42,078 nucleotides of DNA from Ruminococcus sp. (GCA_015066705.1 SVNV01000017.1:1-42078), one strand, 5' to 3'; positions 1-8,383 are shown, counted from the first letter of the stretch. Numbers and translations are program-made. Notes: generated from the sequence alone by a model not told the origin.

Positions 1-18
1 ATCACACTGCCGCTACCA
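1..18 (+). tRNA. partial tRNA, 3' end only
   Basis: The first 18 bases fit the end of a tRNA cut by the window edge: two T-loop bases, a five-base T-stem strand (CACAC), a seven-base acceptor strand (TGCCGCT), discriminator A and an encoded CCA. It lies 21 bp before tRNA-Glu, as in a tRNA cluster. The anticodon is outside the window, so identity cannot be given. Confidence 0.55.
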
Positions 19-39
19 TTTGAGTTTCATAGCGAATAA

Positions 40-114
40 GGCCCCTTGGTCAAGCGGTTAAGACGACGCCCTTTCACGGCGTAATCATGGGTTCGATTCC
101 CGTAGGGGTCACCA
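40..114 (+). tRNA. tRNA-Glu (anticodon TTC)
   Basis: Full cloverleaf. Acceptor GGCCCCT pairs with AGGGGTC (one G-T). The anticodon stem ACGCC/GGCGT encloses the loop CTTTCAC, giving anticodon TTC, which reads GAA. The T-arm has the TTCGATT loop. Discriminator A and CCA are encoded. A strong terminator follows six bases later, so this ends a tRNA transcription unit. Confidence 0.96.
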
Positions 115-120
115 AGAAGA

Positions 121-150
121 AACCTCTGTCATACAGACAGAGGTTTTTTT
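121..150 (+). terminator. rho-independent terminator after tRNA-Glu
   Basis: Perfect 10-bp stem AACCTCTGTC/GACAGAGGTT with a short loop and a run of seven T. Confidence 0.93.
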
Positions 151-151
151 G

Positions 152-180
152 TTGATATTTTTACGGGTATGTGGTATAAT
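152..180 (+). promoter_or_regulatory. sigma-A promoter of the 82-aa gene
   Basis: TTGATA at 152-157 and TATAAT at 175-180, spacer 17 bp, about 48 bp before the start codon. It lies directly behind the tRNA terminator. Confidence 0.85.
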
Positions 181-227
181 TTGTTCGGAAAAGAAGAATT
201 TTTAAGATTTCGTGAAAGGAAAATATA

Positions 228-476
228 ATGGATAATAGGGTAAAAAAACTAATTGGAGCAAATATGGATATTGATTTTAGTAATCTGAATTTTGGTAATT
301 CACAATGTCCATGGAATATTGCTGACAATGTGAATGAGCACAAATGTGCCATTAAGAATACTTCGATATGTAAGTATTTTTGCGGAATACAATATCTGGA
401 TAGCGTGCTTTGCAGTTATCCTTATGAGAATTTAACTGTTTTAAGCTCGGACGATATCGACCGGAATTTAGTATAG
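228..476 (+). CDS. small cysteine-rich hypothetical protein
   Basis: 82 aa, not recognised by name. A near-consensus promoter lies just upstream and an AAAGGA ribosome binding site precedes ATG, so it is a real, separately transcribed gene. The protein has no signal peptide or membrane segment. Its middle carries Cys27, His38, Cys40, Cys48, Cys52 and Cys62, with the patterns HKCAIKN and SICKYFCG followed by VLCSYP. Six potential ligands within 36 residues suggest metal or iron-sulfur binding, or a disulfide-rich fold; that is inference. It sits between the tRNA cluster and the RelQ-type gene, which has its own promoter, so the two need not be co-regulated. Confidence 0.75.
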   Translation: MDNRVKKLIGANMDIDFSNLNFGNSQCPWNIADNVNEHKCAIKNTSICKYFCGIQYLDSVLCSYPYENLTVLSSDDIDRNLV

Positions 477-521
477 TAATATGGATAGAGAATGTCAAAC
501 TACCTTTCACCAAAATAGCAT

Positions 522-550
522 TTGCAATTTTTTGCATATCGTGGTAAAAT
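522..550 (+). promoter_or_regulatory. sigma-A promoter of the RelQ-type gene
   Basis: TTGCAA at 522-527, 17-bp spacer, TAAAAT at 545-550, 33 bp before the start codon. Confidence 0.75.
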
Positions 551-583
551 ATTATTACAGATAAAAAACAGGAGATGTAGCAA

Positions 584-1252
584 ATGATTATCAATCACAA
601 ATCGACTCAGTTTAATATAGATGAGAGTTTTATCGAAGCTTTCAAGTCAGATATCAGCGAAATACAGGAGCTTATGGCAGAATACCGCTGTGCTCTTATG
701 GAAATCGAAACGAAATTCCGTGTTTTGAATGAGCAGTTTTCCCTGCAGCGTGACAGAAACCCTATTGAAACGCTGAAAACCCGCTTGAAATCCCCAGAAA
801 GCATTATGGAAAAGCTCAGAAAAAAAGACCTTGAATTTTCTGCAGAAAATGTCGAAAAGAAGATTTTTGACGTTGCGGGAGTGAGAGTTATCTGTCCGTT
901 TATTGACGATATTTATATGCTTTGCGAATGTCTTTTAAATCAGGACGACATCAAGCTCATAAGAATGAAGGACTACATAAAAAATCCGAAGCAGAACGGT
1001 TACAGAAGCCTGCATCTGATTGTTGAGGTGCCGATTTTCCTTCAGAATGAGAAAAAGCCGATGAAGGTTGAGGTTCAGCTGAGAACTATCGCTATGGATT
1101 TCTGGGCAAGCGTTGAACATCAGCTCAGATACAAGAAAAACCTTCCTGAGCAGGTTCTTGAGGAAATGTCATTTGAGCTGAGAGAGTGTGCAAACATCAG
1201 CTCGTCACTTGACTATCGTATGGAAGTTATCAAAAACCGTCTGGACTTGTAG
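584..1252 (+). CDS. small alarmone synthetase, GTP pyrophosphokinase family (RelQ/YjbM type)
   Basis: 222 aa, a single RelA/SpoT synthetase domain without the HD hydrolase, TGS or ACT domains of full-length Rel, matching the roughly 210-aa RelQ/RelP proteins of Bacillota. Visible motifs are VAGVRVICPFIDDIY, then KDYIKNPKQNGYRSLHLIV, VEVQLRTIAMDFWASVEHQ and LRYK, which cover the ATP- and GTP-binding synthetase elements. The family transfers pyrophosphate from ATP to GDP or GTP to make (p)ppGpp in the cytosol under stress. GGAG lies before ATG. An 81-bp repeat begins at the base after its TAG stop. Choosing between RelQ and RelP would need a tree, so no symbol is assigned. Confidence 0.93.
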   Translation: MIINHKSTQFNIDESFIEAFKSDISEIQELMAEYRCALMEIETKFRVLNEQFSLQRDRNPIETLKTRLKSPESIMEKLRKKDLEFSAENVEKKIFDVAGVRVICPFIDDIYMLCECLLNQDDIKLIRMKDYIKNPKQNGYRSLHLIVEVPIFLQNEKKPMKVEVQLRTIAMDFWASVEHQLRYKKNLPEQVLEEMSFELRECANISSSLDYRMEVIKNRLDL

Positions 1253-1333
1253 CAAACCTAACCTTTGCATCGTCCTCGCCTGTTTTTTCAATAGCGTATA
1301 AGGGAAGTTTTGTGTTACGGCGGCTATCGGCTC
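1253..1333 (+). repeat. D-type interspersed repeat, copy D1
   Basis: 81 bp matching 1583-1663 with only three mismatches (in the short stretch after TTTTTTCAATAG). It starts on the base after the stop codon of the RelQ-type gene. Shorter or inverted relatives occur at 1488-1542, 10283-10345, 26601-26695, 41428-41480 and 41915-41975. Confidence 0.9.
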
Positions 1334-1371
1334 GCTGAAGCTCGCCTTAAAAAGTGAAAATACAAAATAAT

Positions 1372-1410
1372 ATTACCCACTATCTGTAAAAAAGATGGTG
1401 GGTAATTTTT
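1372..1410 (+). terminator. terminator after the RelQ-type gene
   Basis: 14-bp stem, ATTACCCACTATCT against AGATGGTGGGTAAT with one T-G pair, 7-base loop, then five T. Closely related hairpins end trmD (3807) and lie inverted at 41795-41819. Confidence 0.85.
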
Positions 1411-1420
1411 ATATATATAA

Positions 1421-1582
1421 AAGTTTTCGGTCAAGCCTTTTTCAAAAGGCTTGTGGGGTTGAGGGGCAACGCCCCCTACCGACCGCCGATACGCCGTCAC
1501 GCAAAGGTAGTTGCCATCGCTATTAAAAAAATAGGCGAGGTCGGTCAAACCGTTAGGGTTTGGGGTGAAACCCCTTTGATAA
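1421..1582 (+). repeat. A-type repeat, shortened copy A0, with an inverted D segment
   Basis: Directly after the terminator. It has the AAGTTTTNGG lead-in, the helix CAAGCCTTTT/AAAAGGCTTG at 1432-1453, a GGGG-rich run, an inverted D-like segment (1488-1542) and the AAACCGTTAGGGTTT hairpin near 1545-1560. It lacks the central hairpins of the full copy at 3841. No gene is visible in 1253-1771; the stretch is entirely repeats and terminators. Confidence 0.75.
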
Positions 1583-1663
1583 CAAACCTAACCTTTGCAT
1601 CGTCCTCGCCTGTTTTTTCAATAGTGAATTAGGGAAGTTTTGTGTTACGGCGGCTATCGGCTC
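1583..1663 (+). repeat. D-type interspersed repeat, copy D2
   Basis: Second copy of the 81-bp unit, in the same orientation as D1 and 78/81 identical. It is followed by the usual CTTAACGCTC and AACAGATAAAA tail that leads into a terminator hairpin. Confidence 0.9.
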
Positions 1664-1694
1664 ACTTAACGCTCCTATTAAACAGATAAAACAA

Positions 1695-1727
1695 AAAGCG
1701 TACGGAAAATCCGTACGCTTTAATTCT
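1695..1727 (-). terminator. hairpin, probable terminator
   Basis: Perfect 11-bp stem AAAGCGTACGG/CCGTACGCTTT with a 5-base loop. The T-rich side is on the minus strand (TTTTTGTTTTATC), but it follows the plus-strand D2 repeat, so it may act in both directions. Confidence 0.6.
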
Positions 1728-1736
1728 GCCCTGAAT

Positions 1737-1766
1737 ATAAAAAAGCGTGCTAAAAAGCACGCTTTT
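1737..1766 (-). terminator. terminator of ptsH
   Basis: 10-bp stem AAAAGCGTGC/GCACGCTTTT followed on the minus strand by a T run, five bases past the ptsH stop codon. Confidence 0.9.
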
Positions 1767-1771
1767 CCTGA

Positions 1772-2044
1772 TTACATCTTATCGTCTGAAAATCCGCTTT
1801 CAACGAGGTCAACAAGACCGTTTACAGCAGCCTGTTCGTCAGCTCCATCAGCAATAATTCTGATTTCTGTTCCGCCAACAATTCCAAGTGAAAGAATACC
1901 GAGAAGGCTCTTAGCATTTACTCTTCTGTCTTCCTTTTCAATCCAGATTGATGACTTGAATTCATTAGCCTTCTGAATAAAGAAAGTAGCAGGACGTGCG
2001 TGAAGTCCAACCTGATTCTGCACAACTACATCTCTTACGAACAT
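1772..2044 (-). CDS. ptsH: HPr phosphocarrier protein
   Basis: 90 aa, the usual HPr length. The active-site region QVGLHARPATFF puts the PEP-dependent phosphorylation site at His15, and NAKSLLGILSLG puts the regulatory HPr kinase site at Ser46, as in Bacillota HPr. His15 separates it from Crh, which lacks the histidine. HPr passes phosphate from Enzyme I to sugar-specific EIIA proteins; HPr phosphorylated on Ser46 is the CcpA co-repressor. No Enzyme I or kinase gene is nearby, so it is a stand-alone gene here, with a near-consensus promoter and its own terminator. A purely regulatory role is possible if the genome has few PTS permeases. Confidence 0.95.
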   Translation of the reverse strand: MFVRDVVVQNQVGLHARPATFFIQKANEFKSSIWIEKEDRRVNAKSLLGILSLGIVGGTEIRIIADGADEQAAVNGLVDLVESGFSDDKM

Positions 2045-2139
2045 AATTTAATCTCTCCATTCAATAATTTCGTTTTAATAGCTTACCTGCCCGAAAACCG
2101 ACGGACAAGGTTTTTGTCAAATTAAAATCCTATATCATT

Positions 2140-2168
2140 ATTATACTAGCAATAAAACCCTTAGTCAA
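2140..2168 (-). promoter_or_regulatory. sigma-A promoter of ptsH
   Basis: On the minus strand, TTGACT (2163-2168), 17-bp spacer, TATAAT (2140-2145). The leader is about 90 nt. The rest of the 389-bp divergent gap to rimM is AT-rich with no gene or repeat element seen. Confidence 0.88.
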
Positions 2169-2364
2169 CGATAAAATATGCACAAAACCGCACTTTTGCT
2201 GAATTTTCTGCTTTTTGATTATGTGGAGTTAAAAATGACCCTGCGAATTTGTATATTTTAACCAACGACTTTGAAACTTTTAAAACACATTGTCCAAAAA
2301 CTTTTAACAATGCATTCTTTTACGGGCAAAAACCGTCATTTTTTGTTAGTTGTTTTTATCCGTA

Positions 2365-2393
2365 TTGATTTAATTATAAAAATATGTTACAAT
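2365..2393 (+). promoter_or_regulatory. sigma-A promoter of rimM-trmD
   Basis: TTGATT at 2365-2370, 17-bp spacer, TACAAT at 2388-2393. The upstream in-frame ATG at 2392 falls inside this -10 box, which argues for the start at 2434. Confidence 0.8.
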
Positions 2394-2433
2394 GTTTTGT
2401 GAAAAATATACCTTTGTAAAGAGAGGAATTTTT

Positions 2434-2937
2434 ATGAAACAGTTTCTTGAAATCGGAAAAATCGTATCTGTTTTTGGCATAAAAGGCGAAGTCAAGGTTC
2501 AGCCGTGGTGTGACAGCGGAGAATTTTTGTGTGAGTTTGACAGACTTTACAGAAAAAGCGGAGATGTTGTTGAAATAGAACATTCAAGAGTTGCCAAAAA
2601 TGTGGTTGTTATGAAAATCAAGGGCGTTGACACTGTTGAGGACGCACAAAAAATGCGAAATCACATTCTTTATATGGACAGAAACGACGTTGAGCTTGAT
2701 GAGGGAAGCTATTTTGTTCAGGATTTAATCGGGCTGTCGGTGGTTGACGCTGATAACGGCACTGTTTACGGAAAGCTTACTGACGTTTCGGAAACGGGTG
2801 CAAACGACGTTTATCACGTTCTTACCGATGACGGAAAGCTTCTTTTAGTTCCTGCAATCCCTGAGGTTATCGTTGAAACCGACATCGAAAACGGTTTAAT
2901 GAAGATTAAACCCCTTGACGGACTTTTTGATATATAA
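2434..2937 (+). CDS. rimM: ribosome maturation factor RimM (16S rRNA processing)
   Basis: 167 aa. The N-terminal RimM barrel is recognised by FLEIGKIVSVFGIKGEVKV, and a C-terminal PRC-barrel by YFVQDLIGLSVVDADNG and LLVPAIPEVI. RimM binds r-protein S19 and helps mature the head of the 30S subunit. The start is the ATG preceded by GAGAGGA; a 14-residue upstream extension is possible in frame but would begin inside the promoter. trmD follows 124 bp downstream, the usual Bacillota order. An 8-bp hairpin (2945-2968, CCTCCCCG/CGGGGAGG) without a T run lies just after the stop. Confidence 0.95.
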   Translation: MKQFLEIGKIVSVFGIKGEVKVQPWCDSGEFLCEFDRLYRKSGDVVEIEHSRVAKNVVVMKIKGVDTVEDAQKMRNHILYMDRNDVELDEGSYFVQDLIGLSVVDADNGTVYGKLTDVSETGANDVYHVLTDDGKLLLVPAIPEVIVETDIENGLMKIKPLDGLFDI

Positions 2938-3061
2938 AAGCACTCCTCCCCGCCTGACGTCGGGGAGGATGCAAAAAACAGAAATTGAGGGCGAAATAAT
3001 GAAAATTAACCGCCCAACAATTTTTTGATTTGTAAAACCCCTGCCGAAAGGAGATTTCACA

Positions 3062-3799
3062 TTGAGAATTGATATAGCCACTCTTTTCCCTGAGATGTGT
3101 GAGAATTATTTTTCTCAGAGCGTTGTGGGGAGAGCAAGAAAAAAGGGCGTTTTTGAAATAAACTGCCACAACATAAGAGATTATACCCTTGACAAGCACA
3201 ACCGTGTTGACGACACACCTTACAGCGAGCGTCAGGGTATGCTTTTACAGGCTGAGCCGATTTACCGCTGTTTTGAGCAGGTTACCGAGGGCAGAGAAAA
3301 GCCACACGTCATTTTTATGTCGCCTCAGGGGAAGGTGCTTACTCAGAAAAAGTGCGTGGAGCTTTCACAAAAGGAAAACCTTTTTATACTCTGTGGACAC
3401 TACGAGGGTGTTGACCAGAGGGTGCTTGATGAAATTGTAGATGAGGAAATTTCTATCGGGGATTATGTTCTGACAGGCGGAGAGCTGGGAGCGATGGTGC
3501 TGGTGGACGGCGTTGTGAGAATGCTTGACGGAGTGCTTTCAAATGCCGACTGTTACGAGGATGAGTCCCATTTTTCGGGACTTCTCGAATATCCGCAGTA
3601 CACACGTCCTGAGGAGTGGCACGGAAAAAAAGTGCCTGAAATTCTGCTTTCGGGACATCACGCAAACATCAGGAAGTGGCGCAGGGAGCAGAGTCTTATA
3701 GTTACTGCAAAAAAGCGTCCGGATATGCTTGATTTTGAAAGCCTGAACTCGGAGGAGAAGGCGCTTGTAGAAAGCCTGACGGTTTCGCCGACGGAATAA
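3062..3799 (+). CDS. trmD: tRNA (guanine-N1-)-methyltransferase TrmD
   Basis: 245 aa, full length. It makes m1G37 next to the anticodon in tRNAs reading CNN codons, preventing +1 frameshifts. The SPOUT trefoil-knot signature is clear: LCGHYEGVDQRVLDE, then ISIGDYVLTGGELGAM, and the N-terminal IDIATLFPEM. The start is TTG, eight bases after a strong AAAGGAG; no better ATG lies nearby. It is probably co-transcribed with rimM; only a non-terminating hairpin separates them. A terminator and a full-length A-type repeat follow directly. Confidence 0.96.
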   Translation: MRIDIATLFPEMCENYFSQSVVGRARKKGVFEINCHNIRDYTLDKHNRVDDTPYSERQGMLLQAEPIYRCFEQVTEGREKPHVIFMSPQGKVLTQKKCVELSQKENLFILCGHYEGVDQRVLDEIVDEEISIGDYVLTGGELGAMVLVDGVVRMLDGVLSNADCYEDESHFSGLLEYPQYTRPEEWHGKKVPEILLSGHHANIRKWRREQSLIVTAKKRPDMLDFESLNSEEKALVESLTVSPTE

Positions 3800-3806
3800 A
3801 ATCACT

Positions 3807-3838
3807 ACCCACTATCGTTTTGATGGTGGGTTTGTTTT
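3807..3838 (+). terminator. terminator of rimM-trmD
   Basis: 10-bp stem ACCCACTATC/GATGGTGGGT (one T-G), 5-base loop, T-rich tail. Same stem family as 1372-1410 and 41795-41819. Confidence 0.85.
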
Positions 3839-3840
3839 AT

Positions 3841-4203
3841 ATTAAAGTTTTAGGTCAAGCCTTTTTCAAAAGGCTTGTGGGGTTGAGGGGCGACGCCCTC
3901 ATCGCCCGTCGCAACGGGCGAAATCTCCTATTCATCAAAGCGTTTTTTGGAGGGGTATCGGCTTGCGACAGCAAGACGTGGGGAACCTTTTTCAAGTAAA
4001 AAAGGTTCCTTTGAGAAGATTTGTGCATAAATCCCCTCAAAAAGGTGCCGGTGGTACGTTTTTGAACCAATTTTTTGTCGTTTAGCGTGCGAAACACGCA
4101 ACAAAAACACCATCAGGGTTAGCATATCATTCCGACACAAAATAATTTTTGGTAAGGGGTGAACCCCCTTTGCAAATCCTGTCGGTCAAACCGTTAGGGT
4201 TTA
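3841..4203 (+). repeat. A-type interspersed repeat, full copy A1: array of short hairpins
   Basis: Fills the trmD-secA gap. Successive hairpins: CAAGCCTTTT/AAAAGGCTTG (3856-3877), GAGGG/CCCTC (3885-3900), CGCCCGT/ACGGGCG (3903-3920), CTTGC/GCAAG (3962-3975), an 11-bp GGAACCTTTTT stem (3982-4009), GTGCC/GGTAC (4045-4057), GCGTG/CACGC (4085-4099) and AAACC/GGTTT (4188-4202). Copies are at 37640-37910 and, inverted, at 41519-41794. No transposase or coding pattern was found. The secA -35 box begins four bases after it. Confidence 0.88.
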
Positions 4204-4206
4204 TAA

Positions 4207-4235
4207 TTGACATTTTGTGGCGATTGTGTTATACT
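4207..4235 (+). promoter_or_regulatory. sigma-A promoter of secA
   Basis: Consensus TTGACA (4207-4212), 17-bp spacer, TATACT (4230-4235). The leader is about 65 nt. Confidence 0.9.
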
Positions 4236-4308
4236 ATATTCTGTATTGTTGTATTTATTTGGAGAATTACAAGTAAATTATCAGGCTATAAAAAAGGTGG
4301 TATATAAA

Positions 4309-7041
4309 ATGGGTTTGTTGGAAAAAATTTTCGGCAATTATTCCAAAAAAGAGCTTGGAAGAATTGAACCGATAAAGCAGAAGGTACTCGACCTTGAACC
4401 GACTTATCAGACTATGAGCGATAAGGAACTCAAAAGCCAGACACAGCTTTTCAAGGACAGACTTTCAAATGGCGAAACTCTTGATGACCTTCTCCCTGAA
4501 GCACTTGCTGTATGTAGAGAAGCTGCATTCCGAGTTCTGGGAAAGAAGCCTTATCCTGTTCAGATTATAGGTGCTATCGTTCTTCATCAGGGTCGAATTG
4601 CCGAAATGAGAACCGGTGAAGGTAAAACTCTCGTTGCCTGTCTTGCTTCTTACGCAAATGCACTTGACGGCGAAGGCGTACACGTTGTAACTGTAAACGA
4701 CTACTTGGCTAAATTCCAGTCAGAAGAAATGGGTAAGGTTTTCAGATTTTTAGGCCTTACAATCGGCGTTGTTCTTTCGGGAATGGACAAGGAAGAACGC
4801 CAGAAGGCTTACGGCTGCGATATTACCTACGGTACAAATAATGAATTCGGCTTTGACTATCTGAGAGATAATATGGTTATCTACAAGAAGGACAAGGTTC
4901 AGAGAGGACATTCTTTTGCAATCGTTGACGAAGTTGACTCAATCCTCATCGACGAAGCAAGAACTCCACTTATTATTTCAGGCCCCGGCGATAAGTCAAC
5001 CGAGCTTTATCAGTATGCTGACAGATTTGCAAAATCACTTAAGGCTCATATTGTTGTTGAAATGGACGACAAGGCTGATAATGATGCTGTTGACGGCGAC
5101 TATATCATCGACGAAAAGGCAAAGACAGCTACTCTTACAAAATCAGGTGTAGCTAAGGCTGAAAAGGTTTTCAATATCGAAAATCTTATGGACGCTGCAA
5201 ATATGACACTTCTTCACCATATCAATCAGGCTATCAAGGCTAATGGTGTTATGAAGGCAAATATCGACTATATCGTTAAGGACGGGGAAGTTCTTATCGT
5301 TGACGAATTTACCGGAAGAACTATGATTGGACGTCGTTTTAATGACGGACTTCATCAGGCTATCGAAGCTAAGGAAGGCGTTAAGGTTGCAAGAGAATCA
5401 AAGACTATTGCAACAATCACTTACCAGAATTACTTCAGACTTTATAAAAAGCTTTCGGGTATGACAGGTACAGCTCTTACTGAAGAGGACGAATTCAGAG
5501 AGATTTACCGCCTTGACGTTATCGAAATCCCGACAAACAAGCCTGTTGCAAGAATCGACCACGGTGACGTTGTTTATAAGAATGAAAAGGTTAAGTATAA
5601 CGCAGTAATCGACCAGATTATTGAATGTAATAAAAAGGGACAGCCTGTACTTGTCGGTACTGTTTCTATTGAAAAGAGTGAAGTGCTTTCAAGACTTCTT
5701 AAGAATAAGGGCGTAAAGCATAACGTTCTTAACGCTAAACAGCACGAAAGAGAAGCTGAAATCGTAGCTCAGGCAGGTCAGTTCGGTGCGGTTACAATCG
5801 CTACCAATATGGCAGGTCGTGGTACTGACATTATGCTGGGTGGTAATGCTGAATTTATGGCTACTGCTCAGATGAGAAAGCAGGAAATTCCTGAGGAAAT
5901 TATCGTTGAGGCAACCGGTTATGCTGATACTGACGATGAGGAAGTTCTCAAGGCAAGAGAAATTTATAAGGAGCTTCTCGCTAAGTATAACGCAGAAGTA
6001 AACGAAAAGGCTGTTGCTGTCAAGGAAGCAGGCGGACTTTTCATCATCGGTACAGAAAGACACGAGTCAAGACGTATCGACAACCAGCTGAGAGGACGTG
6101 CAGGACGTCAGGGTGACCCGGGTGAAAGCCGTTTTTACCTCTCACTTGAAGATGACCTTATGAGACTTTTCGGAGGCGAAAGAGTTACTGCTCTTATGAA
6201 TGCTATCAAGGCTGACGAAAATATGCCGATTCAGGCGGGTCTCCTTACAAAGATTATCGAACAGTCACAGAAAAAGCTTGAAGGCAGAAACTTTAACATA
6301 AGAAAGAACGTTCTTAATTACGACGACGTTATGAATACCCAGCGTGAAATTATCTACGGTCAGAGAAATCAGGTTCTTGATGGCGAGGATATTCACCACT
6401 ATATCGTTAAGATGATTAAGGATAACATTGAAGAAACAGTTAACGCTTACCTTCTTGACGAGGATATTCAGGACAACTGGAATCTTGAAGGACTCCGTGA
6501 CGCATACAGAGGACTTTTCACAACAGACGACGACTTCAGATATACAATCGAAGAGCTTAACGAGCTTACAAAGAAGGATATCAAGGATATGCTCGAAAAG
6601 AGAGCAATGGATATGTACGATGCCCGTGAAAAGGAATTCGGCAGCGAGGTTCTCAGAGAGGTTGAAAGAGTTGTTCTTCTTAAGGTTGTTGACAAGAAGT
6701 GGATGGCTCATATCGACGATATGGACGAACTCAAAAAGGGTATCACACTCCGTTCATTCGGTCAGAAAAACCCTGTTGTTGAATACAGAATTGAAGGCTT
6801 TGATATGTTCGACGCAATGGTTGCTTCAATCTGTGAGGAAACTGTAAGACTTGTTTACAATATCAAAATCCAGAAGAACGAAGCTCCTGAGAGAGAACAG
6901 GTTTTAAAGGCAAATCCTATTAAAACTGATAATTCTCTCAAGAGTGGCGGAAGAACAGTGGGCAAAAAGGTAGGAAGAAACGACCCTTGTCCATGCGGAA
7001 GCGGTAAAAAGTACAAGAAGTGCTGCGGCGCTAACGAGTAA
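4309..7041 (+). CDS. secA: preprotein translocase ATPase SecA
   Basis: 910 aa from the ATG preceded by AAGGTGG; in-frame codons further upstream overlap the promoter. SecA drives unfolded preproteins through SecYEG by ATP hydrolysis. Seen: Walker A MRTGEGKT (GEGKT at 103-107), DEAD-type box DEVD at 207-210 within [16 protein letters not shown], the second nucleotide-binding domain with [10 protein letters not shown] and [16 protein letters not shown], and helical scaffold sequence such as [12 protein letters not shown]. The C-terminus has the zinc-binding SEC-C motif [15 protein letters not shown], which in the family contacts SecB or ribosomes. It is the canonical housekeeping SecA, monocistronic with its own promoter and terminator. 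Confidence 0.98.
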   Translation: MGLLEKIFGNYSKKELGRIEPIKQKVLDLEPTYQTMSDKELKSQTQLFKDRLSNGETLDDLLPEALAVCREAAFRVLGKKPYPVQIIGAIVLHQGRIAEMRTGEGKTLVACLASYANALDGEGVHVVTVNDYLAKFQSEEMGKVFRFLGLTIGVVLSGMDKEERQKAYGCDITYGTNNEFGFDYLRDNMVIYKKDKVQRGHSFAIVDEVDSILIDEARTPLIISGPGDKSTELYQYADRFAKSLKAHIVVEMDDKADNDAVDGDYIIDEKAKTATLTKSGVAKAEKVFNIENLMDAANMTLLHHINQAIKANGVMKANIDYIVKDGEVLIVDEFTGRTMIGRRFNDGLHQAIEAKEGVKVARESKTIATITYQNYFRLYKKLSGMTGTALTEEDEFREIYRLDVIEIPTNKPVARIDHGDVVYKNEKVKYNAVIDQIIECNKKGQPVLVGTVSIEKSEVLSRLLKNKGVKHNVLNAKQHEREAEIVAQAGQFGAVTIATNMAGRGTDIMLGGNAEFMATAQMRKQEIPEEIIVEATGYADTDDEEVLKAREIYKELLAKYNAEVNEKAVAVKEAGGLFIIGTERHESRRIDNQLRGRAGRQGDPGESRFYLSLEDDLMRLFGGERVTALMNAIKADENMPIQAGLLTKIIEQSQKKLEGRNFNIRKNVLNYDDVMNTQREIIYGQRNQVLDGEDIHHYIVKMIKDNIEETVNAYLLDEDIQDNWNLEGLRDAYRGLFTTDDDFRYTIEELNELTKKDIKDMLEKRAMDMYDAREKEFGSEVLREVERVVLLKVVDKKWMAHIDDMDELKKGITLRSFGQKNPVVEYRIEGFDMFDAMVASICEETVRLVYNIKIQKNEAPEREQVLKANPIKTDNSLKSGGRTVGKKVGRNDPCPCGSGKKYKKCCGANE

Positions 7042-7047
7042 AAATTT

Positions 7048-7084
7048 GCAGGACAGAAATAAGAATTTTCTGTCCTGCTTTTAA
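7048..7084 (+). terminator. terminator of secA
   Basis: 12-bp stem GCAGGACAGAAA/TTTCTGTCCTGC followed by TTTT. Confidence 0.92.
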
Positions 7085-7113
7085 AGTGACTAAATTTTTT
7101 AAGAGGTGTTTTT

Positions 7114-8379
7114 ATGTTACAGAACAAAACAGCATTTACTAAGGCAGATATTCTCCTGCCAAAGAATGAAAATATGGAAAAATGGGCGGTTGTTGCTTGC
7201 GACCAGTATACAAGCGAGCCTGATTACTGGGACGAAACCGCAAATATTGTTGGCGACGACAAGTCTGCGCTCAAGCTTATTCTTCCTGAAATTTATCTTG
7301 AAGAAGAGGGAGTTTCTGAGAGAATTGAAAAAATTCAGAAGGAAATGACAAAGTATGTAGGTGAAGATACTTTTGCTGAATATAAAAACACCCTCATTTA
7401 TATCGAAAGAACTCAGAATGACGGCAAGGTAAGAGCAGGTATTGTGGGTGCCGTTGACCTTGAAATGTACGATTACAGAAAAGGCTCTGTTTCTCAGGTT
7501 AGAGCTACCGAAGCAACAGTTGTCGAGAGAATTCCACCGAGAATGGCTGTAAGACGTGGGGCTGAGCTTGAGCTTCCTCACATTATGATTCTTGTTGACG
7601 ACCCTGAAAAGACAGTTGTGGAAATGGCTGCAAACAGCGAAAACAAGGAGCTTGTTTACGATTTTGCACTTATGCAGAAGGGCGGCAGCATCAAGGGCTG
7701 GAAGCTTTCTGACGAGGCTTGCGAAAAGGTGATTTCTGCTCTTGAAAAGCTGGGAGATATTGACACATTCAATAAGAAATATAACCTTGACGAAAAATTT
7801 CCGCTGGTTTACGCTATGGGTGATGGAAACCATTCTCTTGCGACAGCCAAGGAATTTTACGAAGAGCTCAAGAAAAACAATCCTGACAAGGACCTCTCAA
7901 ATCACCCTGCAAGATATGCCCTTTGTGAAATCGTAAATCTTCACAGCGAGGCTCTGGAATTTGAAGCAATCCACAGAATTGTGACAAACGTTGACGTTGA
8001 AAAGCTTATGGGCATTCTCACAGCTGAGCTTGAGCTTTCTGATGAAACAAGCGAACAGAGAATCGACGTTGTTATCAAGGGCGAAACTGTTACAAAGTAC
8101 GTTCACAAGCCTCTTTCAAAGCTGGCTGTGGGAAGCTTACAGCTCGTACTTGACAGGGTTCTTGCTGAAATGGGCGCAAAAATTGACTACATTCACGGAA
8201 TTGAAGTAGTCGAAAAGCTCTCAATGGCTGATAATGCAGTCGGCTTTGTTCTTCAGGATATGGCGAAAAAAGACCTCTTCCCAACAGTAATCTGCGACGG
8301 TGCACTCCCAAGAAAAACTTTCTCAATGGGACACGCGTGGGATAAGAGATATTACGTTGAAGCAAGAAAAATCAAGTAA
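7114..8379 (+). CDS. DUF1015 family protein
   Basis: 421 aa, COG4198-type protein of unknown biochemical role. It is recognised by the N-terminal WAVVACDQYTSEPDYW, the IERTQ and DYRKGSVSQVRATE region, and the signature YAMGDGNHSLATAKE near residue 235. The GDGNHS loop resembles the DGHHR-type active-site loop of the ParB/Srx-like fold that includes serine kinases such as SbnI; a nucleotide-dependent kinase role is therefore possible but is only inference. In other Clostridia this family often lies beside serine biosynthesis genes; here it follows secA behind a terminator. AAGAGGTG is the ribosome binding site. No membrane segment is visible, so it is probably cytosolic. Confidence 0.9.
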   Translation: MLQNKTAFTKADILLPKNENMEKWAVVACDQYTSEPDYWDETANIVGDDKSALKLILPEIYLEEEGVSERIEKIQKEMTKYVGEDTFAEYKNTLIYIERTQNDGKVRAGIVGAVDLEMYDYRKGSVSQVRATEATVVERIPPRMAVRRGAELELPHIMILVDDPEKTVVEMAANSENKELVYDFALMQKGGSIKGWKLSDEACEKVISALEKLGDIDTFNKKYNLDEKFPLVYAMGDGNHSLATAKEFYEELKKNNPDKDLSNHPARYALCEIVNLHSEALEFEAIHRIVTNVDVEKLMGILTAELELSDETSEQRIDVVIKGETVTKYVHKPLSKLAVGSLQLVLDRVLAEMGAKIDYIHGIEVVEKLSMADNAVGFVLQDMAKKDLFPTVICDGALPRKTFSMGHAWDKRYYVEARKIK

Positions 8380-8383
8380 ATAT

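Noticed and set aside
2392-2433. An extended RimM start 14 codons upstream
   Set aside because: That ATG lies inside the predicted -10 box and has no ribosome binding site; the family's N-terminus begins at the ATG at 2434.
2945-2968. Terminator between rimM and trmD
   Set aside because: The 8-bp hairpin has no T run and the two genes are normally co-transcribed.
2999-3028. A nine-codon frame between rimM and trmD
   Set aside because: It starts ATGAAAATTAAC but has no proper ribosome binding site and is too short to support as a gene.
3841-4203. Insertion sequence or CRISPR array in the A repeat
   Set aside because: No transposase, no regular direct repeats with unique spacers, and no terminal inverted repeats; the structure is a series of different hairpins.
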